This document shows, piece by piece, positions 11,186 to 21,483 of a stretch of 64,000 bases of DNA; the stretch's first letter is position 1, and every line of letters begins with the position of its first letter. Origin of the DNA: Streptomyces seoulensis. Lineage in GTDB: Bacteria > Actinomycetota > Actinomycetes > Streptomycetales > Streptomycetaceae. Position numbers and translations under genes: made by a program. The DNA lies in the NCBI RefSeq assembly GCF_022846655.1, contig NZ_AP025667.1:2145001-2209000 (forward strand). Direction: 5' to 3'. The notes under the pieces are model-generated. The model was given only the letters and a program-made list of their open reading frames with translations. It did no database searches and was not told the DNA's origin.

Positions 11186-11893
11186 TCAGTAGCGGGTGAG
11201 CGCGGTGGCCCCGCCCTCGGTCCCGATGGCGATGTGCGGGCGGCGGGCCGGGTCGGCCCAGCGGAGGACATCGGTCATGGCGTCGGAGGGCACCGAGACG
11301 CAACCCGCCGTGGCCGCCTTGCCGTTGACGTGCAGGAAGATGCCCGCGCCGCGCCCGCGCACCGGACGGTGGTAGTTGAAGCCGATGACCAGGGCGTGGG
11401 CGTACTGGGTGGCGTAGGAGACCAGGTGCTCGGACTCCGAGGCGCGGCAGTCGGCGGGGAGGGGGTCCGTCCAACGGTTGTAGGCGCGGCTGTCGTTGTC
11501 CTGGCACCACCATGAACTCTTCTGCACCGGAAGGTACTTGACGCGTGTCCCGGTCGGAGGTGCCTCGATGCCGAAGCCGAACGGCAGGTCGTACAGCCCG
11601 GCCGGGGTGGTGTTGGTGCCCTGCTGTCGCTCGGTGCCCGCCACCAGCCCGGCCGCCCCGAACCGCGCGGGCGCCGTCCCGGCCGCCGTCCACCGGCCGT
11701 GCCTCAGGTCCCACCAGGTGAGCGTGCCGGTGGTGGAGCCGGCGTCCGGCGCCTCGGCGGTGATGAGCTGCGTGCCCCCGCCGGTGTCCGCGAGGAGCGC
11801 GGGCAGCGGGGTGCCGGCGGACGGCTCGGCGGGCGCGAGACCGAGCGCGCAGAAGGAGGCGGACACGAGGGCGGTGACCAGGCGGCGGCGCAT
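11186..11893 (-). CDS. Exported L,D-transpeptidase (YkuD)-like protein
   Basis: 235 residues with a signal peptide ([22 protein letters not shown]). The C-terminal half carries [15 protein letters not shown], the His...Gly-Cys signature of YkuD-type catalytic domains, with Cys as nucleophile. Such enzymes make 3-3 peptidoglycan cross-links or attach proteins to the wall; this subgroup is divergent and often annotated only as a hypothetical secreted protein, so activity is inferred. No ribosome site was seen as decisive; the start gives the complete signal peptide. Confidence 0.8.
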   Translation of the reverse strand: MRRRLVTALVSASFCALGLAPAEPSAGTPLPALLADTGGGTQLITAEAPDAGSTTGTLTWWDLRHGRWTAAGTAPARFGAAGLVAGTERQQGTNTTPAGLYDLPFGFGIEAPPTGTRVKYLPVQKSSWWCQDNDSRAYNRWTDPLPADCRASESEHLVSYATQYAHALVIGFNYHRPVRGRGAGIFLHVNGKAATAGCVSVPSDAMTDVLRWADPARRPHIAIGTEGGATALTRY

Positions 11894-11896
11894 GGC

Positions 11897-12147
11897 TCAG
11901 ACCGTAGAGGGCGGTGGCGGCAGCGGCAGGCCGGGCGGTCCGTCGACGCTCGTGGCGATGTGCTCCTTCCCGGTGAAGCGGTCGCCGGCCGATGCGTCGT
12001 CCTCGCGGGCGAAGCGCCGTTCGTGCGGGTCGCGGTCCTCCTCGTAGGCCATGCGGGGCACGGAGTATCCGCAGGCGTCACGGATCGGGTCCGCGCGCAC
12101 CACGTCAGGGTGATCCGGCCGTCGATGCGCTCATATGTCTTTCCCTT
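11897..12147 (-). pseudogene. Internally deleted pyridoxamine 5'-phosphate oxidase-family gene
   Basis: The minus strand encodes the N-terminus of this FMN-binding family ([11 protein letters not shown], codons at about 12144-12112), but the position of the expected ATG reads AAG. After about a dozen codons it jumps, in another frame, to the family's C-terminal part beginning [14 protein letters not shown] and ending [12 protein letters not shown] (to 11897). Some 120 central residues are missing. A 68-codon open frame starting at 12103 covers only this tail and is unlikely to be functional. The assignment rests on recalled family sequence, not a search. Confidence 0.6.
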
Positions 12148-12181
12148 GTCGGCCGGCCATCCCCCTGCCGCGATTGACGAA

Positions 12182-12225
12182 TCATGCGGAGTTCTGCATA
12201 CTCATGCATATCAGCGAATGCACGT
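12182..12225. promoter_or_regulatory. ARG boxes upstream of argG
   Basis: The central site has a perfect dyad TGCAT-ACTC-ATGCA (12195-12208). Weaker flanking matches (ATGCGGAGTTCTGCAT to the left, TCAGCGAATGCA to the right) could form tandem boxes as is common for ArgR hexamer binding. It ends about 15-30 bp before the argG start. Confidence 0.75.
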
Positions 12226-12238
12226 GAGGAGAGAAACC

Positions 12239-13432
12239 GTGACCGAGCGCGTCGTACTCGCCTACTCAGGCGGACTGGACACCTCCGTCGCCATCGGCTG
12301 GATCGCCGAGGAGACGGGCGCCGAGGTCATCGCCGTTGCGGTGGACGTCGGTCAGGGTGGCGAGGACCTGGACGTCATCCGCAAGCGCGCCCTCGCGTGC
12401 GGTGCCGTCGAGGCCGAGGTGGCCGATGCCAAGGACGAGTTCGCCGAGGAGTACTGCCTCCCGGCGATCAAGGCGAACGCCCTGTACATGGACCGCTACC
12501 CGCTGGTCTCCGCCCTGTCCCGGCCGACGATCGTCAAGCACCTCGTCGCCGCCGCCCAGAAGCACGGCGCCACCACGGTCGCCCACGGCTGCACCGGCAA
12601 GGGCAACGACCAGGTCCGCTTCGAGGCCGGCATCGTCGCCCTCGCCCCCGACCTGAAGTGCATCGCCCCGGTCCGCGACTACGCGATGACCCGCGACAAG
12701 GCGATCGCCTTCTGCGAGGCGAAGAACCTCCCGATCGCCACCACCAAGAAGTCCCCGTACTCCATCGACCAGAACGTCTTCGGACGCGCCGTCGAGACGG
12801 GCTTCCTGGAGGACATCTGGAACGCCCCGATCGAGGACATCTACGAGTACACGTCCAACCCGGCCGAGGCCCGCGAGGCCGACGAGGTCGTCATCACCTT
12901 CGAGCGCGGCGTCCCGGTCGCCCTCGACGGCCGCCCCGTCACCGTCCTGCAGGCCATCCAGCAGCTCAACGAGCGCGCCGGTGCCCAGGGCATCGGCCGG
13001 ATCGACATGGTCGAGGACCGCCTGGTCGGCATCAAGTCCCGCGAGGTGTACGAGGCGCCGGGCGCCATCGCCCTGATCACCGCCCACCAGGAGCTGGAGA
13101 GCGTCACCGTCGAGCGTGAACTCGCCCGCTACAAGCGGCAGGTGGAGCAGCGCTGGGGCGAACTGGTCTACGACGGCCAGTGGTTCTCCCCGCTCAAGCG
13201 CGCGCTGGACGGCTTCATCACCGAGGCCAACGAGCACGTCTCCGGCGACGTCCGGATGACCCTGCACGGCGGCCGCGCCGTCGTCACCGGCCGCCGGTCC
13301 CAGTCGTCGCTGTACGACTTCAACCTCGCCACCTACGACACCGGCGACACCTTCGACCAGGCCGCGGCCAAGGGCTTCATCGACATCTACAGCCTGTCGT
13401 CGAAGATCGCGGCCAAGCGGGACCTCGCGTAA
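12239..13432 (+). CDS. argG: Argininosuccinate synthase
   Basis: Condenses citrulline and aspartate with ATP. The N-terminal PP-loop AYSGGLDTS is followed by [23 protein letters not shown] and [12 protein letters not shown], all diagnostic. GTG at 12239 is chosen: it has GAGGAGA upstream and gives the expected 397 residues; the open frame extends 180 codons further upstream but through the ARG boxes and the pseudogene. It is separated from argH by 84 bp containing a strong hairpin. Confidence 0.97.
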   Translation: MTERVVLAYSGGLDTSVAIGWIAEETGAEVIAVAVDVGQGGEDLDVIRKRALACGAVEAEVADAKDEFAEEYCLPAIKANALYMDRYPLVSALSRPTIVKHLVAAAQKHGATTVAHGCTGKGNDQVRFEAGIVALAPDLKCIAPVRDYAMTRDKAIAFCEAKNLPIATTKKSPYSIDQNVFGRAVETGFLEDIWNAPIEDIYEYTSNPAEAREADEVVITFERGVPVALDGRPVTVLQAIQQLNERAGAQGIGRIDMVEDRLVGIKSREVYEAPGAIALITAHQELESVTVERELARYKRQVEQRWGELVYDGQWFSPLKRALDGFITEANEHVSGDVRMTLHGGRAVVTGRRSQSSLYDFNLATYDTGDTFDQAAAKGFIDIYSLSSKIAAKRDLA

Positions 13433-14947
<1,515 letters not shown>

Positions 14948-15007
14948 ACGAAGGGCGTCGCGGGTTAGGTTGGTCGTGGTTGATCACCCGACCGAACGGA
15001 GCCCGCG

Positions 15008-15979
15008 ATGCCCTTCGCCCGCCTGTCCTCCGCGACCACCCCGACCAGCCACCTCGGCCTGGGGCTCGCCGCGGTCGGCCGCCCCGGCTACATCAACCTG
15101 GGCCGGGACCGCGACCTCGGGGAGGACCGCAGCGCCGAGGCGTTGCGCGCCCGCACCCATGAGCTGCTCGACGCCGCCTACGCCCAGGGTGTGCGCTACT
15201 TCGACGCCGCCCGCTCCTACGGCCGCAGCGAGGAGTTCCTCGCGGACTGGCTGAAGGCCCGCCCGGAGGCCGACGACGTGGTGGTCGGCAGCAAGTGGGG
15301 CTACACCTACACCGCCGACTGGTCCGCCGAGGCCGACCGGCACGAGGTCAAGGACCACAGCCTGGCCACGTACGACCGGCAGCGCGCCGAGACGGCCGAG
15401 CTGCTCGGGGACCGGCTGGACCTCTACCAGATCCACTCCCTCACCCCCGACAGCCCCGCCCTCACCGACCGCGAGCTGCATCGAAGGCTCGCCGAAGCGG
15501 CAGCGGGCGGCCTCACCGTCGGCTTCTCCACCAGCGGCCCCGCCCAGGCCGACACCATCCGGGCCGCCCTGGAGATCATCGTTGACGGCGCGCCCCTCTT
15601 CCGCACCGTGCAGTCCACGTACAACGCGCTGGAGACCTCGGCCGGTCCCGCGCTGGCGGAGGCGCACGACGCCGGGCTCACGGTGATCGTCAAGGAGGGC
15701 ATGGCCAACGGCCGCCTCGCTCCGGAGCACGCGCCCGAGGCTCTGCGGGAGATCGCCGGGGAGACCGGCCTCGGCTGCGACGCCGTCGCCCTCGCGCTGA
15801 TCCTCTGCCGTCCCTGGGCCGGTGTCGTCCTCTCCGGCGCCGCGACCGTCCCCCAGCTCGGCTCCAACCTCCACGCCGCCGCCGTCGACCTCACCGACGA
15901 CCAGCGGGCCCGCCTCGACGCCCTCGCCGAGGACCCGCACACCTACTGGGCACGACGCGGCGAGCTGCCCTGGCACTGA
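15008..15979 (+). CDS. Aldo/keto reductase
   Basis: NADPH-dependent oxidoreductase of the AKR superfamily, 323 residues. The catalytic tetrad is recognisable as Asp and Tyr in FDAARSYGRSE, Lys in VGSKWGY, and His in YQIHSL. The C-terminal part has the cofactor-binding region VVLSGAATVPQL. Its start ATG follows CGGAG. The substrate cannot be inferred; it precedes but probably does not share a transcript with the TetR/MFS pair, which has its own promoter. Confidence 0.88.
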   Translation: MPFARLSSATTPTSHLGLGLAAVGRPGYINLGRDRDLGEDRSAEALRARTHELLDAAYAQGVRYFDAARSYGRSEEFLADWLKARPEADDVVVGSKWGYTYTADWSAEADRHEVKDHSLATYDRQRAETAELLGDRLDLYQIHSLTPDSPALTDRELHRRLAEAAAGGLTVGFSTSGPAQADTIRAALEIIVDGAPLFRTVQSTYNALETSAGPALAEAHDAGLTVIVKEGMANGRLAPEHAPEALREIAGETGLGCDAVALALILCRPWAGVVLSGAATVPQLGSNLHAAAVDLTDDQRARLDALAEDPHTYWARRGELPWH

Positions 15980-16019
15980 GCCCCGTCCGACCGGCCCCGG
16001 TGAGTCACACATGCCCGTG

Positions 16020-16059
16020 ATGAGACACTCATGTCTCACGCGAGGTATCCTTGTCTCAT
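16020..16059. promoter_or_regulatory. Nested TetR operator overlapping a leaderless promoter
   Basis: TGAGACA-CTCA-TGTCTCA (16021-16038) is a perfect inverted repeat, and a third half-site TGTCTCAT (16052-16059) makes a larger inverted repeat with ATGAGACA at 16020. A promoter fits inside: GAGACA (16022-16027), 18-nt spacer, TATCCT (16046-16051), then 6 nt to the ATG at 16058. Bound repressor would cover the whole promoter and the start codon. Confidence 0.7.
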
Positions 16060-16609
16060 GGCTCTCGACCGTGACCACGTGCTGCGCAGCGCCGCCGCCC
16101 TGCTGACCCGCAAGTCCACCGCGACCATGGACGAGGTCGCCCGAGCCGCCGGGATCAGCCGCGCCACCCTCCACCGCCACTTCGCCGGCCGTGACGCGCT
16201 GGTCCGCGCGCTGGAGGCGCTCGGCATCGCCGAGTGCGAGGCGGCGCTCGACCGCGCCCGGCTGGACGAGGGCCCCACCGCCGAGGCGGTCCGCCGACTG
16301 GTCCGCGAGATCCAGCCCGCCGCCGGACTGCTCGCCTTCCTCTACGGCGAGAACCAGCTCTGGGAGGGCGAAGGGCAGAACACCGGCTGGCTGGGTCTGG
16401 ACACCCGGATCAGCGCCCTCTTCCAGCGCGGCCAGCGCGACGGCGAACTCCGTATCGACCTCACCCCCGGCTGGCTCACCGAAGCCTTCTACGGGCTGAT
16501 CACCTCGTGCGCCTGGGCCGCGGTGGACGGCCGCGTGGCCTCCCGCGACTTCCCGACGATGGTCGCCGAACTGCTGCTCGGCGGCGCGCTGCGCCGGGCG
16601 GAGTCATGA
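16058..16609 (+). CDS. TetR-family transcriptional repressor
   Basis: 183 residues with an N-terminal helix-turn-helix at about residues 20-60 (TMDEVARAAGISRATLHRHFAGRDAL) and a helical ligand domain. ATG 16058 is preferred over the in-frame ATG at 16031 because the latter lies inside the operator and the promoter -10 element sits 6 nt before 16058. The gene overlaps the downstream MFS transporter by four bases (ATGA), so it very likely represses itself and the pump and is released by a pump substrate. Confidence 0.9.
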   Translation: MALDRDHVLRSAAALLTRKSTATMDEVARAAGISRATLHRHFAGRDALVRALEALGIAECEAALDRARLDEGPTAEAVRRLVREIQPAAGLLAFLYGENQLWEGEGQNTGWLGLDTRISALFQRGQRDGELRIDLTPGWLTEAFYGLITSCAWAAVDGRVASRDFPTMVAELLLGGALRRAES

Positions 16610-18132
16610 CCGGCACCAGCACCCTGCTACCCGTACGGACCGGGAGCGAGCGGCGTCCGGGCCGCTGGCTGGCGCTGGCGGTACTGGTCCTCGCCGTGCT
16701 GCTGGTCGCCGTCGACGCCACCGTCCTCGGCCTCGCCACCCCCTACATCAGCGAGGACCTGCACCCCTCCGGCACCCAACTGCTGTGGATCGGTGACGTC
16801 TACTCCTTCGTCATCGCCGGTCTGCTCGTCTCGATGGGCAGCCTCGGCGACCGCATCGGCCGCAAGCGCGTCCTGCTGTGCGGCGCGGCCGCCTTCGGCG
16901 CGATCTCGGTGCTGAACGCGTACGCGAGCACGCCCGGCCTGATGATCCTGGCGCGGGCCCTGCTCGGCGTCGCGGGCGCCACCCTGATGCCCGCGACCCT
17001 CGCCCTGATCCGCAACCTCTTCCACGACCCGCGCGAGCGCAGCCTCGCCATCGGCGTCTGGGGCGCCACCGCCTCCGCCGGCACCGCCGTCGGCCCGATC
17101 GTGGGCGGCCTCCTGCTGGAGCACTTCTGGTGGGGCTCGGTGTTCCTGATCAACCTGCCGGTGATGGCGGTCCTGGTCCTGGTCGGCATCCGCACCCTGC
17201 CCGAGTCCCGCGACCCGGCCCCCGGCCCCTGGGACCTGGTGAGCGTGCTGCTGTCCCTGGTCGGCATGCTCGCCGTGGTCTACGCGGTCAAGGAGGCCGC
17301 CACCCACGGCTTCGGCCCGCTCACCCTGGCCACGGGCCTGCTGGGCGCGACCGCGCTGTACGGCTTCGTCCGCCGCCAGCTCACCCTGCCCACCCCGCTG
17401 CTCGACATGCGGCTGTTCCGGAACCGGGGCTTCAGCGGGGCGGTGCTCGCCGATCTGCTCACCGTGCTCGGGATGTCGGGGCTGGTGTTCTTCCTGTCCC
17501 AGTTCCTGCAACTGGTCCAGGGGCGGCCGCCCTTCGAGGCGGGCCTGGCCGAACTGCCCGCCGCCGTGGGCGCGGTGGCGGCCGGGCTGGTCGCGGGCCA
17601 CGCGGCACGCCGCTTCTCGGTGCGCGCGGTGGTCTCCGGCGGCCTCGCCGCGATCGGCGTGGCCCTCGCCGTCCTCACCACACTCGACCGGGCCACCGGG
17701 TATCCGCTGCTCGGCGCCGCCCTGCTGATCGTCGGAGTCGGCGCGGGCTTCTCCTTCACCGTCACCTCGGACGTGATCCTCTCCAGCGTGGACAGGAACC
17801 GCGCGGGCGCCGCCTCGGCGGTCTCCGAGACGGCCTACGAACTGGGCGCCGCCCTGGGGATCGCCCTGCTGGGCTCGATCGTCACGGCCGCCTACCGCGG
17901 CTTCACCGGCCCGGCGGGCACCCCGGAAGCGGCCCACGAGTCGCTGGGCGCGGCGGTGGAGGCGTCGGCGGGCCTGCCCGCCCCGACCTCCGAAGCGCTC
18001 CTGGGCGCGGCCAGGGAGTCGTTCGTGCACGGGCTGCATCTGGCGTCGGGAGCGGGAGCGGCGGTACTGCTGGCGACGTCGGCGGCGGCGTGGTTCCTGC
18101 TGAAGGACCAACGGCTGGACAGGGGTTTCTAG
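16606..18132 (+). CDS. DHA2-type MFS drug efflux transporter
   Basis: 508-residue membrane protein with about 14 predicted membrane segments. The conserved MFS loop is GDRIGRKRVLL, and motif C-like sequence ASAGTAVGPIVGG marks a proton-driven antiporter of the QacA/SmvA group; VDATVLGLATP at the first membrane segment (motif D1-like) is typical. Translationally coupled to the upstream tetR. Substrate unknown; cationic biocides or a self-made compound are the usual classes. Confidence 0.92.
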   Translation: MTGTSTLLPVRTGSERRPGRWLALAVLVLAVLLVAVDATVLGLATPYISEDLHPSGTQLLWIGDVYSFVIAGLLVSMGSLGDRIGRKRVLLCGAAAFGAISVLNAYASTPGLMILARALLGVAGATLMPATLALIRNLFHDPRERSLAIGVWGATASAGTAVGPIVGGLLLEHFWWGSVFLINLPVMAVLVLVGIRTLPESRDPAPGPWDLVSVLLSLVGMLAVVYAVKEAATHGFGPLTLATGLLGATALYGFVRRQLTLPTPLLDMRLFRNRGFSGAVLADLLTVLGMSGLVFFLSQFLQLVQGRPPFEAGLAELPAAVGAVAAGLVAGHAARRFSVRAVVSGGLAAIGVALAVLTTLDRATGYPLLGAALLIVGVGAGFSFTVTSDVILSSVDRNRAGAASAVSETAYELGAALGIALLGSIVTAAYRGFTGPAGTPEAAHESLGAAVEASAGLPAPTSEALLGAARESFVHGLHLASGAGAAVLLATSAAAWFLLKDQRLDRGF

Positions 18133-18169
18133 GGACGCGGGGAACGGCGCGACCAGCCCCCGCGCACCG
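18131..18169. repeat. Copy of a dispersed Streptomyces intergenic element
   Basis: The segment AGGGACGCGGGGAACGGCGC followed by GACCAGCCCCCGCGC matches, from memory, a sequence found after many Streptomyces genes (GCGCGGGGAACTGCGCGAC type). It can form a GC hairpin and probably works as a transcription end signal for the efflux gene and the converging acyltransferase gene. Confidence 0.5.
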
Positions 18170-18189
18170 TCACCGAGCCGCCGGAGGCG

Positions 18190-18861
18190 TCAAGCGGCCT
18201 TGGCCTTGGTGGCGTACATGTCCACGTACTCCTGCCCGGACAACCGCATGACCTCGGCCATCACGGAATCCGTCACGGCACGGAGCACGTACCGGTCCCG
18301 GTCCATCCCCTCGTACCGGGAGAACTCCATCGGCTCACCGAACCGCACGGTGACCTTCCCCGGCCGGGGGAAGCCCTTCCCGCCCGGCTGGAGCTTGTCC
18401 GTGCCGATCATGGCGAACGGCACCACCGGCGCCCCGGTCATCAGGGTGAGCCGGGCGATGCCCGTACGCCCCCGGTACAGCCGCCCGTCGGGGGAACGGG
18501 TGCCCTCGGGGTAGATCCCGAAGACCCTGCCCTCCTCCAGTACACGGCGGCCGGTCATCAGGGCCGCGACCCCGCCGTTCGCGCCGTCCCGGTCCACCGG
18601 GATCATGCCGACGCCGGTGAAGAACCAGGCCATGGCGCGGCCCTTGATCCCCTTGCCGGTGACGTACTCGTCCTTGCCGATGAACTGCACCTGCCGCTTG
18701 GAGACCACCGGGAGCACGATCGAGTCGATGAACGTGAGGTGGTTGCCCGCCAGGATCACCGGACCCTCGCCCGGAATGCGCTCAAGGCCCTCCACCTGGG
18801 GGCGGAACATCAGGCGCATGACCGGCGCGAGCACTGCCTTGATGAGCGCGAAGCGGGACAA
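18190..18861 (-). CDS. plsC: 1-acyl-sn-glycerol-3-phosphate acyltransferase-like protein (PlsC)
   Basis: Predicted to acylate lysophosphatidate to phosphatidate at the membrane. The two hallmark blocks are NHLTFID (HX4D) and YPEGTRSPDG, with later VVPFAMIGT. TTG 18861 is chosen as start because GGAGGA sits 4-5 nt before it, giving 223 residues starting LSRFALIK; the open frame reaches 18939 but without a ribosome site. Several paralogues are usual in streptomycetes, so substrate preference is uncertain. Confidence 0.88.
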   Translation of the reverse strand: MSRFALIKAVLAPVMRLMFRPQVEGLERIPGEGPVILAGNHLTFIDSIVLPVVSKRQVQFIGKDEYVTGKGIKGRAMAWFFTGVGMIPVDRDGANGGVAALMTGRRVLEEGRVFGIYPEGTRSPDGRLYRGRTGIARLTLMTGAPVVPFAMIGTDKLQPGGKGFPRPGKVTVRFGEPMEFSRYEGMDRDRYVLRAVTDSVMAEVMRLSGQEYVDMYATKAKAA

Positions 18862-19130
18862 CGGGTCCTCCAGGCCGAGCGGGCGATATGAGTCTGTGCA
18901 GGTGAGGACATTACTCGCGGCTATGGGAAAAGCGCACATCGGGCCGCGCGATTCACCGAGGTCTTACGTGTTGTTGACATGGGCTCACCTCCCAGGAGCC
19001 ATCAGGCGTCACCCGCGTGTTCCCGCCGAGATCTCCCCTTCGTCATGTCCACGCCCCTACGATCGGCGCGCAGCCAGGAGACACAGCCAGGTCGGACCTC
19101 AGACCCGGGAAACGACAGCGGGAGACGCGT

Positions 19131-20306
19131 ATGGAAAGCGACCGGACCAATCAGCCCTCACGCGCGACCGGACGGCGCGCGGTCCTCGGTGCGGCGGTGC
19201 TCGGCGCGGGCGGGGCGGTCCTCGGGCTGCCCTCGGCCGCCCACGCGGCCGGCACCCGGACGGCCGGGTCCGGCGGACGCGGCCTGAAGAGCCTGCCCGT
19301 GCCGACGATCATCGGCCACCGGGGTGCCAGCGGCTACCGCCCCGAGCACACCTTCGGCTCCTACGACCTCGCGCTCGAGCTCGGCGCCGACATCGTGGAG
19401 GCGGGTGACCTGGTGCCCACCAAGGACGGGCATCTCGTCTGCCGCCACGAACCCGAGATCGGCGGCACCACGGACGTCGCCGCGCACCCGGAGTTCGCCG
19501 ACCGCAAGGCCACCAAGGTCCTCGACGGCGTCTCCGTCACCGGCTGGTTCACCGAGGACTTCACGCTCGCCGAGCTCAAGACGCTGCGCGCGGTGGAGCG
19601 CATCCCGGCCAACCGACCGCACAACACCCTCTACAACGGCCGCTGGGAGATCCCCACCTTCGAAGAGGTGCTGAAGTGGCAGGACGCCCGCACCCGCGAG
19701 CGCGGCCGCCAGGTGTGGATCTACCCCGAGCTGAAGCACCCCACCTACTTCCGCCGCCTGGGCCTGGGCCTGGAGGAGCGGGTGGCCAAGGTGCTGCGCA
19801 AGTACGGCAAGGAGGGGCGGAACGCGCCGGTCATCCTCCAGTCCTTCGAGCCGACCAGCATCCAGCGGCTCAACCGGATCGTCGACAATCCGCTCGTCGT
19901 CCTGCTCGACGCCGCCACCAGCCGCCCCTACGACTTCGTCGCCACCGGCGATCCCCGTACGGTGGCCGACCTCGTCACCCCCCGGGGCCTGCGCGAGATC
20001 GCGGGCTACGCCCAGGGCATCGGCCCCACCCTGGACCTGGTCATCCCGAAGAAGTCCGACGGCACCCTGGGCGAACCCACCCGGCTGGTCGCCGACGCGC
20101 ACAAGGTCGGCCTGATCCTGCACCCCTACACCATGCGCAACGAGAACCCCTTCCTCCCGGCCGAGTTCCGCAAGGGCAGCACCCCGGACGGCTACGGCGA
20201 CGTCTTCGGCGCGTACCGCACGTACTTCGCCACCGGCATCGACGGCGTCTTCACCGACAACGCCGACACCGGTGTGCTGGCCCGCGCCGACTTCCTCGGC
20301 CGCTGA
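19131..20306 (+). CDS. Exported glycerophosphodiester phosphodiesterase (GlpQ-like)
   Basis: 391 residues. The N-terminus has a twin-arginine type signal (GRRAVLGAAVLG, ending AHAAG), so the enzyme is probably folded before export. Catalytic region: IGHRGASGYRPEHT, then VEAGDLVPTKDGH and CRHEPEIGGTTDVA, as in GlpQ enzymes that release glycerol 3-phosphate from glycerophosphodiesters or teichoic acids. The metal-ligand pair reads E-A-G-D, one residue longer than the common E-x-D. ATG 19131 has GGGAG upstream. Closest well-described relatives in actinomycetes respond to phosphate starvation, but no clear PHO box is visible here. Confidence 0.9.
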   Translation: MESDRTNQPSRATGRRAVLGAAVLGAGGAVLGLPSAAHAAGTRTAGSGGRGLKSLPVPTIIGHRGASGYRPEHTFGSYDLALELGADIVEAGDLVPTKDGHLVCRHEPEIGGTTDVAAHPEFADRKATKVLDGVSVTGWFTEDFTLAELKTLRAVERIPANRPHNTLYNGRWEIPTFEEVLKWQDARTRERGRQVWIYPELKHPTYFRRLGLGLEERVAKVLRKYGKEGRNAPVILQSFEPTSIQRLNRIVDNPLVVLLDAATSRPYDFVATGDPRTVADLVTPRGLREIAGYAQGIGPTLDLVIPKKSDGTLGEPTRLVADAHKVGLILHPYTMRNENPFLPAEFRKGSTPDGYGDVFGAYRTYFATGIDGVFTDNADTGVLARADFLGR

Positions 20307-20368
20307 GGGCCCCGGAACCGGGCGGGGCGTCAACACCGAGGCCCCGCACACCCCGATGAGGGTGACAG

Positions 20369-20404
20369 CGCGCCGTCCCGGAAACCCACCGCCGGGACGG
20401 CGCG
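20369..20404. terminator. Hairpin terminator after the glycerophosphodiesterase gene
   Basis: Perfect 13-bp arms CGCGCCGTCCCGG / CCGGGACGGCGCG with a 10-nt loop, 63 bp past the stop and only 11 bp before the next start codon. Confidence 0.75.
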
Positions 20405-20415
20405 TCTGGACGCAT

Positions 20416-20922
20416 ATGACCCATGACCTGTTGGCCGAGCTGCGCCCGCTCCTCACCGCGGAGGCGTCCGCCGAGGCATATGCCTGCGGGGGTGAACCCG
20501 GCGATCTGGAGCAGGCCGTCTGGCTACGGCTCCTGGAGCGCCTGGAGAGCCAGGGGCCGCCGCCGGACCCGTCCGGCTGGCTGCGTGACGCCGTCCGGGA
20601 CGAGGGCCGCATCAGCCGCCGCGCCCACGGCGTCGAGCGGCCCTACGACGGCGAACCCGCCGACGACACCCGGCACGGCCCCGAACAGCTCGCCCTGCGG
20701 GCCGCCCGGCACCGGGTGGTGCGCGAGGCCGTACGCAGACTGCCCGGCCGCTGCCCCCGGCTCATGGAGGCCCTGCTCTCCCCGCGCGACCTCACCTACC
20801 GCGAGATCGCGGGGGAGTTGGGCATCTCACAGGGCAGCCTCGGACCGGAACGCTCCAGATGTCTGGGATGTCTGCGACGAATGCTGGCGGCGGAGGTTGC
20901 CGGTACCGAAGCACGGGGATAG
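20416..20922 (+). CDS. Sigma-70-like (ECF-type) protein
   Basis: 168 residues. The first half contains a region-2-like helix (GDLEQAVWLRLLERL) and the second half a region-4 helix-turn-helix (LTYREIAGELGISQGSLGPERSRCLGCLRRML). No anti-sigma gene is adjacent. ATG 20416 lies 11 bp after a hairpin and has no clear ribosome site, so the start is tentative. The product could be a true ECF factor or a diverged sigma-like regulator. Confidence 0.75.
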   Translation: MTHDLLAELRPLLTAEASAEAYACGGEPGDLEQAVWLRLLERLESQGPPPDPSGWLRDAVRDEGRISRRAHGVERPYDGEPADDTRHGPEQLALRAARHRVVREAVRRLPGRCPRLMEALLSPRDLTYREIAGELGISQGSLGPERSRCLGCLRRMLAAEVAGTEARG

Positions 20923-20966
20923 AGGTGGGGGACAACAGTGATCAGGTGAGCGGGAGGCATGCGCAC

Positions 20967-21464
20967 ATGGGCATGAGCGTGACCATCTCGGCGGCGACCG
21001 AGCCGGACGCGGAGCAGATCTTCCGGCTCCAGTACCTCTGCTTCCAGAGCGAGGCCGCGCGCTACGGCAACTACCGCATCGACCCGCTCGTGCAGAGCCT
21101 GGACCAGGTCCGCGAGGAGGTCGCCGCCGACTGCGTCTTCGTCGCCCGGCTCGGGGACGAAGTGGTCGGCTCGGTGCGCGGCAGGCTCACCGAGGACGGC
21201 GCGGCGGCCATCGGCATGCTCTGCGTGCACCCCCGCCTCCAGGGCCACGGCATCGGTGCCCGTCTGCTGGGCGCGGCCGAGAAGGCGCTCACCGAGCAGC
21301 GCGGCGCCACCACGTACCGGCTGCGCACCGGCCACCGCAGCGAGGGCGGGCTCCGGCTCTGCCGGAAGCTGGGCTACCGGGCGGTGGGCCGCTCCCTGGG
21401 CGCCGACGGCGTCGAGATGATCGTCCTGGAGAAACCGGCCGCGGCCTACGCGGCCACCGCCTGA
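20967..21464 (+). CDS. GNAT-family N-acetyltransferase
   Basis: 165 residues. Acetyl-CoA binding motif A appears as MLCVHPRLQGHGIGARLLGAAE (R/Q-x-x-G-x-G/A pattern QGHGIG), followed by KLGYRAVGRS. ATG 20967 follows GGGAGG; a GTG at 20946 is an alternative. Acceptor substrate unknown. Confidence 0.85.
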   Translation: MGMSVTISAATEPDAEQIFRLQYLCFQSEAARYGNYRIDPLVQSLDQVREEVAADCVFVARLGDEVVGSVRGRLTEDGAAAIGMLCVHPRLQGHGIGARLLGAAEKALTEQRGATTYRLRTGHRSEGGLRLCRKLGYRAVGRSLGADGVEMIVLEKPAAAYAATA

Positions 21465-21483
21465 GCCGCCGGGGCGGGCGGGC

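Noticed and set aside
18950..19016. TCACC repeats before the glycerophosphodiesterase as a PHO box
   Set aside because: The three TCACC occurrences are not in the 11-bp tandem arrangement of PhoP direct repeats.
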